Of a stretch of 64,000 nt of DNA, positions 14,701 through 26,700 are shown in pieces. Where the stretch lies: positions 827,560 through 891,559 of the forward strand of contig ML133383.1 of assembly GCA_003864495.1 (NCBI GenBank). Reading direction: 5' to 3'. The translations under genes were made by a program, and so were the position numbers. The stretch is from Nemopilema nomurai (taxonomy: Eukaryota > Cnidaria > Scyphozoa > Rhizostomeae > Rhizostomatidae). Below the pieces are notes generated by a model. The model saw only the letters and a program-made list of their open reading frames with translations, was not told the DNA's origin and made no database searches. The stretch's first letter is position 1. Each line of letters starts with the position of its first letter.

Positions 14701-17700
14701 GTGTTTTGAAATTCTGCATTTTGCACTTGTTGTTCCGCTGCGAGTTTATGCTGACTTTTTGCGTCCCTAGGCTCAAGACTCTTCAGAGAAATGTCAAAGC
14801 CAGTCTCTAAAAGGTAGGAGACTATGTTTGTATGAGACGTTGCGTTTGCTTATGGTCAGGCTTTTGGAGATAGTTCTTGTGTTAGACAGACAAATTTAAT
14901 GTTGGGAATTTAGGGTACGGTTTAGTTGCAAACAGAAAGAGAGATTGGTTCATTTAGCATTGTGTTCGATGTGTTAACAGATTGTTTTGAAAATGTCAGC
15001 AGATCTTTGTCATCACTGGCGCATGTTTTCAGAAGATCACAAACTCGCCACCCGCGCCAAAAGCTGCTGGAGCTACCTGTTTTCAAAGCCCTATTTTTAA
15101 TTTTTAGTAGTTTCCTGGTAGATGCCAATTGAATTATACATACCCACCTCCCAGTACATTGTCCTCCAAAGCTCTTATTCACTTGATGATGTACTGGATA
15201 AGCTCCTAGCTTTCAAATGGTCAAACTGTTCGACGAAGTGAATTACCACAGACTGAACATTTTTGCTTGCTGCTCGAAGGAATTTTGGCAAGATTTCTTT
15301 AGTTTAAGACCAAATTGATAACGCCAATTTGCCTCCTTTGGCGATATAGAAATTCAACTGTTTATGTAGCCTTGAGCAATATTTATCTTGACTTCAAAGA
15401 AACGCAAGGAAGCACCGTGTGACATTTCATGAATCCATAACCCACGCTTATTCAATGCATTCAAGACTTAGCCATTTGTTTTCTAGCTTCAAAGGAGTGG
15501 TTAATGGACAGATAACTAATCGATATTCAAATTGATTAAATTGTGTTTAGGACTTGCTTAATGTTATCCGTTTCAATGATACTCCAGCTCTGCTTGATTA
15601 TATTATCATTCAGCTGTTGTCCCGCGGATGCGACTTTGAGGACTCCAATCTACCTTTGGTCTTTGCGATGCCATAAATTAATATTTTATAACCCAGAGCC
15701 GCAGGTTGCTTTAATGAGATCCTCGTAAATGTTTGACAACGTTCTTTATCTCAGTCTGTGGATTCTATCGAATTATCACCTTTGTCATTGCTGAGCCAAT
15801 AACGAAGCTTATCTTCGTTCGGCTGGCCTAATCCATCTCATAATGCGGTGATATTTCGTGAATTTTCCAGAGTTAGTTGTTATCGTAGACCAGACTCGAT
15901 GGATCTGTTAATCTGCTTCCCAGACTTGCGCCGTTGCCTCATATTTTCATTTTCGTCTGCAGGTTTGAGCCGGTGTGTACAACACCAAACGAATGGGAAG
16001 GATTCATATTGTAAGTATCATGTTCTTTTATCAACTGGGTACTGGGTATTATAAAGTGTTTATTCTCTATTCGTATCCCAAGGTGTGTTCGTTATGATGG
16101 CCTTTACGTTCAGAGCGAAAGTTTATCTTTATCCTGTGTTTGGACCTTGCTATGAAACCACAGTACGCTCCCTAGCATAATTCGGTAACAGATAGTTTTT
16201 GTCAATGTGCCAGCACTGTCATGTCAACTAACTGCCCTCTCATTCTTCGTTTTTTATTTCTCTGTAAACGAAATGTTGTTCGTCTCTTATTTTTTTTTGA
16301 CGAAGCTTTTTTCAGTACCAAATTTTTGTATCTGTGTTTTGTCTGCCGATTGACGTTTCCTGGAGGAATGATTTTGCTGTGGTTGAAAGCTCGAATTGAC
16401 TAATAGGCATTTTTATATTGCTAGCGGTAGCACTTGGATATTTCTTGCCAGGTTAAGTTTTGTTAGTTCTTCTCTATAATAAACATGACGGTTTAAGGCG
16501 GCTTTGTCAACAATGAAGCCAAGTCAATAGGTAGCTTTGTCTTCGTAATTTACTTTCCCCATTTACGTAATATCACTCTTCCGTTAGAAGGGACTGGTTG
16601 AATTTACCCAAGAAATTATTTGCGTCTTGTTGTTTGATAGAAATTTCTCTGGTACCACTCCGTGCATTTTTGGACCCTGTTCTGCGTTAAAAAGTCAGAT
16701 GGATGTGGCCAAGCTAAACACGGCCAGCCTGTCTGTGACAATTTAAGTTGAAGTTGACTACCTTAACATCAAACAATCTTATGATGAGTTCTATGCCTAT
16801 GTTTACCAAGCGAATCGGTAAAACTGGGGGAAATATCTCGATGCTTACTCAAAACTCATACAACGCTCTTTTTCGTCTTGTCACGAATAGTTTTGAAGAC
16901 GCCTCAAAATTTTGTTCAAAGGAATTCCCACCCTGCGTTTGTTGCTATTCTGCGTAACCGTAAGTCTTGACGCAACGAATCATGCCTGAGTAGGACTTGC
17001 CTGATTGCGTTGATCTGCTGTCTGGATATTGCACTGATCGGTTTCCGTCCGGTCCGAGCACTTTTGTACCCTGTCCCATACAACAAGGGCCTAATTTTCT
17101 GCTGGTTTATTGCAGAACGCTGAGACCGTCGCCTCACAAGAACGAGAGGGAGCTGCACAAGTCTCTGAAGCATGTGTGGGGCAAAATCAAGGACCACATG
17201 CAACTGGCGCAGCTGAAGATGAAGGGGCAGCTGGAGCTTAGTCAGATGGCTGTGAAGGAGCACTTTGAGGTATGTGTTCTGGTGTAAAGAGGCTGGAAAT
17301 GTTCACCGGGGGTCGCTTTGATGTCGAATATGCTGACAATCTCAGTGACCATTTCCTTTGTGGCAACTATTCTGTTTAAAATGTTTATTATGTTAAAGAT
17401 ACGAACGTTATCAACCTTATCCCCCCTGGATGCAGTGAAGTACTCTATCCCTTTTGCATCTGCCGGTAATATTTGCTGGTATTTTCCTATGATTAGAGTC
17501 ACGTTTCAATCAACCAAATTTGAATATAATCGACGCCAGAGTTGATTGTTGTGGTGTTCTCGTGTTCAAACTGCAGCTGTTTAATGACACTGAGATATCG
17601 AAGACCACTCGTGCTACTGGAAATAAACAATCAGCCCGGTTTGTCCCATGTGGTGCGGCATTTCACAGTAATTCACGAAGGCAACCTCGCCTTAGACATC

Positions 17701-20700
17701 AGTGTTTCTATGCTGACCTGATTGGGCGTCTCACCCCTGTACTAAACGAAGCTGGACTTTCCACTCCATAGAGGAAGCAGTTTGTCGCTCTTGAAGTGAC
17801 GCGCCTCCATTTGGCGTTCGGCCCTGTCTAGGAACTTGAGGTCGCCTATAGTTGCTTGAAGTCATAGCTGGCGCAAATCGCCGGTTTACGGGGAGACTGC
17901 TCTAATTGTCCAGATGATTTGCTGTCAATTATGTATGGTTGTTGTGCATACAAAATGCTGTGTATTGTTGAATGTGTAATTGCTTGGGTTCGGCGAATGT
18001 TTTGACGCGATCGCCGGCTACCCGTTCAACTACGGGTAAAGATTAGAAGTCACTTGATGGGTTAGTGTTGGATGCGAGAACGCGTGCTTTGTACGCACTA
18101 GAAGTGACAGGTGCTTCTTTGTCAAAAGGTGTGAGTTCTTAAATGAGCTAAACATGTTGCTTTTAGTACAGATGCTGTTTAGAAGCTAGAGTGGTGTATG
18201 AACAGATGACACTCTCAAATCATTCACTTCATTAACTTCAATTAAGTACATCATCGGTTGATTTGATCCATTTCTCAGAGCTGAGTGCTTGTCGATTCCG
18301 TTTCAAACATTTTCAAAAACACCCAGCCTTTGCTACCGTCTATTTTATTTCCTGTCTCTCTCGATGATTAATAACTAACGTGTGGCCTCACAACATCCCT
18401 TGCTATATCTTCTTGCTTCATTGCAGTTTTAATTACCTTGTCTTGAACGATAACCCTCTGTCGCCAACCATTTAGAAATAACTGCCCATTAATTTAAGGC
18501 ATTCTAACTGTTTTGAATAAGGCCATAATTTTAAGTCACTGTTTGAAAGGTTCAGCTCATAACTATTAATGCTATTTTTGTTATTTAAGACGGGTTGCCA
18601 TACTTAACCGAATCGGAAATCTTGGTTTCTTCTATGGTTTGTGAAGTGCTTCGTTGTTGTTGGACTATCTGTTCTAAATATTCACTCTTAACCGCTGGTT
18701 GCTGCATATTTCACTGAGCTGGCCACATCTGTTGTGGTAAATGTATCTTGGCCTAAGTCATACCCTTGAACTTCTGTTATTACTGCTGTGGTCAGTTTGC
18801 TGTCAACAAGCCACTTCGAAGAGGCGCATTAAACTCATGGAACGAGCGCAGGGTGATTAAGGAATCTATTATGGCAAGCACATTTCCTTTCAATAAGCTA
18901 TTCATCGATTCATCGATTCATCGATTCATCGTCTCATTTCTACAATTTTATAAGTTTCTACCAATATGATACTCGTTACGTTTCCATTTATAATCAATAA
19001 ATATTACAAGTCTATAACCCTACACAAAGTGTTTTTAGTTAAAATCGATACAATTGCTACTCTAGCAAACTACCTTCTGAGCACGAATTGCTGATATTGC
19101 TCTAAATATGAAGTGAGTGGCAATTAACTGCTTTTTTCGGCCTAATCCCTGTTATGCCGGGAAATTGAAAATGCATTTCCATTAGGATACCAGCGAAGAG
19201 TAGCTGGTTGGTAGGGATATGTTGCTTGTATATATTTTTGTATCAACTGAGGCCAACAGAAAACTCTGCCCAATCGACTATATCTCTGAAATTTTTTTGA
19301 CATCGATAAAGTAAAGGTTTAGGTGCAACCTAATCTAGGCAAGATTAGAATGACTCTATCACATTCTTTGATAAAATAACTTACAATAGTTTACGAAAGA
19401 TTACTTTTACGAATGTGGTACCCTCTATATAAGATACCTCTATGACTTCTGGCGAAAAAGATATAAACTATCACCAAAATGAGATAATTGCGGGAGATCT
19501 AGATGTGTTTGTAATCCCAGACATATGTCAAAACATGAAAATAACAATAATGAAGCTGCGAAATTCTAAATACGGTGATAATGTTTTTCTCGCCTTTGTC
19601 GGTGTTGCTGTTGCTGGAGTGTCTTCTCTTCCGCCATCACAAGTCGATGGGTGTTTGCAAGTAGTTACCGCCTCGGCGTTGCATTGTCTTGGCTGTCCGT
19701 CTGTCTTCGCGAGATGTCATAGCTACTTTGTTGTTCTCTCCAAAGTGTTAGCGAGTATGTTGTGAATGCCATTAAAGAGAATATTTCGGTTTGCAACCCA
19801 CCTGGTACCCGTATTTAGTTGATCAATAAACTACACAGGTATCTGGGCGCGGAGCGACTCAACAAGACCGCTTTAACCTGTTCAATGCTATGCTTGAAGG
19901 AGTTCATTTAATTAGATGTAATGAATTTTATGCACGTCGAGCCTCGGGATATGGAGACTGTAGTGGATTGAAGATCAAGACTCGTGGACTAGTACTCTTT
20001 GCCATCAACCAACTTGTAAGTGCTTCTGTTGTCATTCATTTATCAGCATGGATAGGCCCACAGATGCCAAAGGCCTCGTTGCTTGTGCTTCACTACTCAC
20101 TCTGAGCACATACTCTTCGAAGTATTCAACGCACGGCTTCTTTCTGGCCTAATAATCATTGCCGGCGTCGCGGCTCTTGTTTTCGCCATTGAGTCGCTGT
20201 TTAATTTGAAATAACTTCAGCTCTTTTCAGTCCATGATCGCTAAGGAAAGTGTTTATGCTGTATATTATCAACATGATATGGATGTTAGTTATGAACGAA
20301 TTTCAGCAAAGCCAAGCCGCCGAGTATATTTATATCAAAGCCAGGGATCTCTCTTCCGGCTATCAAAGAATACCTTTGTTTGTATTTTTGTACGAGATAT
20401 ACCAATACATTGGAGGACATTTAATTGAAAGATACGGATGCTTGAAGCAGAAACTTTCACAAGACTCTTTTTGTTGTTTTGATAAGAGGTTTCAGTTGTA
20501 TTAGGCTGCTAATTTCTGGGAATAACATTGCCTCGAGTTTTCAAGCAGAATCGAAATTTTTGAAGCTTGTGATAATTTCCGGACCGTTGGATATCTTATC
20601 AGTCCGAACCATGTCCATTCTCTACTACCACCCGTTCAATTCTCTTAATTTTTAAGATAGACGCCAATTTGAGCCTTCATTTAATTTACTCTGCGCTTGC

Positions 20701-23700
20701 CTTCGATGTTTTTGTCAAGATGGCGATTCAACAACTGGGTTCCTTTGAGAAGTGGAGGTTGGCAATGGATTTATTTCGTACTGGTTGTCGATGGGTTTCG
20801 TAATGTACGTACCAGAGTGGTGCTTTATTGATCTTTTGCACTTTCACCGCTTACTCTAATCCCAAAAGTTAATGTCGTATCTGTCTCCGGCGCAGAATCA
20901 AGATCATATCGCTAAATCTAATCAGCCTCATTTTCACAGAGCCGTGCTCTTCTTGATTGGACATTTCAGTCTCGTTTCTGTTCCTTCTCTGTTGATGTTC
21001 TGCATCAGCCTTTGCCCGTGAATATCATGCCTTTAATGCAGCGTTCGACTTGCGAACAACGTGGGGCTCTCAGATTACATCACAGCAGAGGCCTAATCTA
21101 ACGGGGTAACATATCTACCGTAAATTATTCTTCCTTGGCATTTGTTTCGGCGCGAGAATTCTTATGTATTTGTCTGTGGTAGTCATGTAATGACTGTATG
21201 GATTCTGGACTGGGGTTTCTTCCGTTACGCTAAGTTCTTTGCCTCAAACTCTAGGCCTTGCCTTTCCCTCCTCGATTGATTGTTTACAGCATTGATATAG
21301 AAGTTGTTGTCTTTCCTGCGTTTTTCGTGACCAGTTCGTCAGTGGAGCTTCAATATGGAGCCGGCTCCTTTCTTTGCGAACACTGCAACCAGTGAGCTTA
21401 TTCTTTCAAACGAAGACGCGGAACTTCGCCTCTGAATAGGCAACTATGCAGTGGCTAGTCTTATACAGTGTGTTGTAAACAGGACTCGTATACAATTTGA
21501 AGCTTGCAACACGGTGTTCACGTTCTGATTGCTGTAACAGGGCCTAACATTTTCAGATTAGTAGAAATGATGTTTGTTTGAAGGCACTGTAATTAAATTT
21601 GCGCGTACTTCGATAAAGGCAGCCGTATCGGCTACTTCTCTGTATTACCAACTTCTCTGTTTTACCAAGGTGGCATTGTTTTAAGCATGAGACTGATTTC
21701 GTTGAAAAGTGTGTTGAGATCAAGAGGGGATGGTTTAAGAAGCCTTGAAGTAATTGTGCGAGAAAATCTGGCATTGGTGCTTGGATACGTTGCCCGCCCA
21801 CAATACCTTTCATGTTTGGATATCTAGCTCTCTCGTGAGGGAAAGTGTTTTCTGGAGATCTAACGTTTTTGGCTTGTTCGTGACGATTAACCCGTTGTTG
21901 CTTTGTGTTTTGCGAAGTCTCAGGTAGTGGAAATTTTATAGGGCCATTCAAGGCTGCTTTCGATCATTACTGAAATCCTGATTTGGTTCAGCAAGAATTT
22001 TGCTGTGGCTTTTCATTGATATTAAGGAACCTGCTATTGACAGTAGATAATCTACTCTCGTTATTGCAACTTCTGGTGCCGGAGCGATTGAAAAGGCACC
22101 GCGAGAAGGCCTAATTTGTATGCCTCTGGTATTTCCATTAATTATTCAATTGATTAGAAATCAAGCATTTGTGTTTGAAGAGAGATGCGTCTTATTTTGT
22201 CAGATAACTCAGCATGTTACAAAAAGGCATCAAAATAGAGCACCAGTTGTTATTGCGGCCGAAGGTCTTCGTGTTCATAACTGACGAAAGCATATCCATG
22301 GCAACGCGTCGTAAGCGTTATATCACGCGAGCATCGTAAGGAGTTCCTACATATACCCAAAAACACAAGGCTTTGTTTGCACTGCCGCGTTCTTCATAAA
22401 AGCTCCTACTTGACTCTGTGTTGTCCCTTAGTCCCTCCACTTTCGCTCTTCAAGTCTTCCATGTTGCATGTTTGCAGATTTGAAGGCATTGTGAGTGCAC
22501 TCAAATTTCTTTTCAAGCCTCGTAATTGACAAACTATCAACACCTTACGCCAAACTTCTTGTCCTTAGTTTATTTAGATCAAGCAGCTTGTTTTCACAAT
22601 TCATTGCACTTCAGACCACTTCTACTTATTATAAACAACAATTTTATTTGTCCTTGCAGCTGAAACGGCATGCAGAAGCGATCGAAGCCCTGGAATCGAA
22701 TTTAGACAATCCTAAGATGACAAATATTGGTAATGTCAAGAAGCCAGCCAAACAAAAACTTAATGTGAGTTCATCCTAGCTGTAATTGATTTCATCTTAT
22801 CCTAAACCAATTTATCCAGTTTTTCGTTGTCATGGAAGTAGTATAATTCACAGTCAAGACCATTATAAGCTGCCTTACACACTTGGTTATTTGAATGTCG
22901 TTGTGAAGACTTTGGTCTTTGACTTTGCAATCAAGCAACCTGTTAAAAGGCAAGTCACACATACTGATGCTGAAGTCCTGTTGACCTGCTATTCTTCTCC
23001 CTGTGCAGGATGGCATTCCGTCTCCTGTGGTGAGCAGCAGCCATATCGTACCCAACGGCCCCGAGAAAGGGATGTTTGTCAAGAAGGCCAAGGTCAAGCC
23101 GAAATTAAAAAAGGAGGTGAGTTGATGTTTGACAAGGATGATATTTCCAGTAGATAAGCCAGGGGATGAGCAAGTATCCAGGAAGCAATGAGTATGAAAA
23201 CAACTGTTCTAGGCCAGGCAGAGGGGCTCATGTAGGGCTAAAGATTAGTGCTTTGGTTCCTTGGAGGCTTAGGCTGCAAAGTAATGTAGATCGTGAAAAA
23301 TCCCATCTCAGACACAAATTTGGCAAACGATATTCGAGAACTGAATGTTCTCTCAGTATGTAACTCGATGTTTAGCTTGGCGAATGGCCTGTATCAGGGC
23401 TGGGTTTGGCCTGGGAAACCTCCGATTGATTTTTCACATGTCAAGGAAACGTTGATGGTTTCTGACGAATGTCGTTTCTCCACAGAAGAGTGATCTGGCA
23501 CAGCATGAGCCCCTATCTTTGCTGTCGTCAACAGAGCTTAGGGCGGGAAAACCCAAGCTCAGCATGTTTTGTATTGCTCAGAAACGTTTTCAGACTGTGC
23601 CGCTGATAGCGAGGCTGGCTGATCATTTACATCAGCTGTGCAACTGAGAACGAGGCCAGCTGATCCCTGGAATAAGCTGTGTCGCCCTATCAGTACTAAG

Positions 23701-26700
23701 CACACTACCATTCTCATGTTGTCAAAGAAAGGGTTCTATTGTGGTTGTGTTTGATACTAATTGCGTAAGGTCCATTGCCTATGGCTACATTGGGGATTGG
23801 GGCCTCACCCCATGCTTGAGTCATTCGCCTACGTCATATATTTTAGTTTCGAATGTCTTTTGTAGATTGATACTGTAAGGCCTGCGAAGCCGAAAGCGAA
23901 AGTGAGCAGGAGCGATAGCTCGTCATCAAGTGGCGACGAGCCAGTACCGAAGAAGGCAAAGCTGAACGAACAGATGCAGGTAAGAGAGAGCTTCGAAGAT
24001 CCGCCATTTTGATAAACTAGGCCCGCTCTCTTTGTTGACACTGTGCTTGGATTATCACCCGTGGTAGTATTCTGCGAAATCGAGTGTTGCATTAGTCGAT
24101 CATTCTTGTCCTATTGTCAAAGGCACAGGTACTTTATTGTCCAGTCACTTTCGACAAGTATCAGAAAAAGTAAAAAGCAAACACATCTTCGCGTAACTGG
24201 GTTTGTGCTCCATCTTTAGAAAGCAAAAGCGATGGATTCACTGAGAAGGGAGGACGACGAGGAGCCACCGTTATCGGAGGAGCTGAGGCGAAAGATCGAG
24301 ATGGATGACCCGGGAATCGACCTGAGCGTGTTCAAGCCGCTTGGCAAACGGAAATGCGTTCTTGAGCTGGAGGAGCGCAAGGGCAAGACCTGGTACGAAG
24401 CTGATGACGATGCCAGTGAGGAGGAGCTGCATAACGATCAATGTAAGTCCAGTTGTCTGTCTGTGAGAAGCTAGGGGGGGGGGGGCACTCGGCTCAATGC
24501 TTATAACTGCCTTAGCCGAATGTGTGTAGTTAAAACCTAGGCAAATGCTGCCGGAACTTTTATTGATGCCCCCTGGCCATGAATGTATTTTCACGTCTTT
24601 TGTCCTTGCATATGGTCGAACCTTTGGAACGATGAATAGTTACAAGGATTGTTTTGATATGTAAGAATCTTCATGGGCCGGAAAATAGACTAGAAAATAG
24701 CCTCGTCTGTAGAGTTTTAACCTCGTTTGAATAGCATCTAATGATTTGCATTGAGCTTTTGAGTTTACTCTCGTCCACACAACATTTTTAAAGCTGTCTT
24801 GTGTACAGGATTTATAAACATTAAAATCTCGTATTCCTTTAAACACTAGCATTGAAATTTCACCTTTCTTAAAGTTTTTTGAAACATGTAAACTTTACTC
24901 ATGTTTTTACATATTCGAATTGTTGTTGTTGTTGCAGACGTGAAGCCTGTCGAGCCAGCTTCAAAGAAGAAGAAACGCAAAAAACCCAGCCCACCGCCAG
25001 TCATTCCAGCTGAACCCCCGGTTACGAATGTTGCACCGTTACCCCCTTACAAGTCGTACGTATTCTCCACGGCGCTAGCTAACCACGGAGCTTACGAAGT
25101 GTTAATGAAGGGCAAATACAACACAATTATTGAGTACCACAAGGCTCAAAAGTGGCCTAAGCCATATTTACAGCACCGCATACACTGCGAACCGTTTGTA
25201 CCGGAAGAACTGAAGACCGAATCGGTTTTTAATAGTCTTGATAGCGGGCCGGGTCAGAGTTTGAGTGAAGACGAAGAGAAAAGGCCTAAGAAGATTATTA
25301 AGAAGAAACCGCGCAAGAAGCTGCAAAGGAAAGTGTCAGATGCCTCAATTTCTGCATCGACATCTTCACCGGGGTCTGTAGCGACTAGAGAGTCTCTTGA
25401 ACTTCGTTCTGAAAAGGAGGCGTATTCATCAGGGAGAGAAACGGGTAATTCCGACCGCGAAAGTTCCGGATCTGAGCGCGATCACGACCCGTGGACCCGC
25501 GACGTATTCTCGTCGAAACGCGATAAGTCTCGCGTCGATCGAAGCCATATCTTTAAAGACGACTTGAAGCGGGATGACTCGACGAAGGAGTGGAACAAGA
25601 TGCCAAAGTTCGAAATGGAGCAGGAGTATGGGGATTATCATAAATACTTGTACAATAACAATCGAAAACCGAGTCACGAACCAAGGACATTTTCGCCTAC
25701 AAAGAAAACGAATTATACGGGTGTTAAAAAGCTTCAGAATTCGAAGATCCCAACAAAAGGGCAGAAGAAGCAGAATTTCTCGAATCCCCGCCCTAGCCCT
25801 CTGAATCAGCCAACGAAAGTGCAGCACATACCAGATCAGTTGAGCGAAGACGATGATGACGAGGAAGACGAAGAAGAAAGCGAGACATCCGAAAACGAGG
25901 AGCTCAATGGGGAGTGCGACAAAGAGGAGAAGGAGGAGCAGTATGTGCCAAGGAGTCCCCCCGTGGCAGAAATCGAAGACGCCAAATCTCCAACCGAACA
26001 GCTGCTGGAAAGGCACATATCTCCGGCAGTGAGTAAAATACAGCCGACTGGTGTGGATGGTGGCGCCCAGAAGGACCCAACGAGAAGCACCCCACCGCCG
26101 ATTCGCCAGAACCAGGCGGCCAGCGTTATCTCGAACAATAAGAACACCCTGTACCGTCGCACATTTCTGCATCGTCTGACGTCATGTCAGGGAGTCCTCG
26201 AAATTCGCCCCAGCTCTCCCCGTTTGCCTCGTATCGCGGAAGGCCCGCTACTTACCCTGCAGAAATAGTGAATCTGAAGTCGGCAACAATTTCCAGTCCG
26301 CGTAGATCGACAGAGAAAGACAGGTACTCTGATGTAGAGTCGGCGAGACTTGCAGAGGGCAACATAAGGTCTCCTGCTGACGTCATTGAGGTGCCTCACA
26401 ACGAGGGCTCGAATTCAAGCATGCAGCGACCGCCTGTAGTACCGTTGGGAAGTAGAGCCTCTCCGCCCCCGCAGGCCCACCCTGCGATGCCGGGCCTAGA
26501 CTCGAAGCGACCAAAGCCAGCACACCTTTCTCAAATGTCACCCCACCCCAGTGAGGTGTCTTCTGTGATTCAAAGGCCGAACCCCTCTCCCTCGTCCTCA
26601 GTTGACAATCTCTGTTCGCCTGCTATTCCGATGCACCAGATGCAGTCGCCTTCGATCCCCCTGAAGCCCCCCACCAGTTCGCCCATCGTAATCCATGACT

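Larger units (their letters stand above)
2729..17269 (+). other. DDT and WHIM-like coding exons (first eight coding exons of the large gene)
   Basis: Exon by exon: 2729-2838 and 8863-8960 carry the DDT-like part. 11150-11255 carries the TSWEPVLEEQM block, equivalent to the conserved Trp-Glu segment after DDT in CECR2. 13087-13179 carries a WHIM1-like helix. 13649-13703 plus 14771-14813 carry GRDKDDNKYWTFG and SSRLFRE, matching the family pattern Gly-x-Asp-(x)n-Tyr-Trp followed by a short Arg/Tyr strand. 15963-16010 carries a segment ending EWEGFI, like the Trp/Glu-Glu-Trp segment of CECR2. 17116-17269 encodes a basic helix rich in Lys, His and Gln. Assignment is by eye from remembered family patterns; a profile search would settle it. 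Confidence 0.7.

Noticed and set aside
17270..22659. Bromodomain or PHD-finger exons in the large intron
   Set aside because: I looked for the usual Tyr-Asn, Trp-Pro-Phe or Cys/His patterns of these domains in open segments and found none, though small exons could be missed.
25429..26172. Long minus-strand open frame (247 codons) and other antisense frames under the two long exons
   Set aside because: They are shadows of the GC-rich plus-strand exons; composition is what the complement of Ser/Asp/Glu codons gives (Leu/Phe/Arg), and no splice sites or domains support them.
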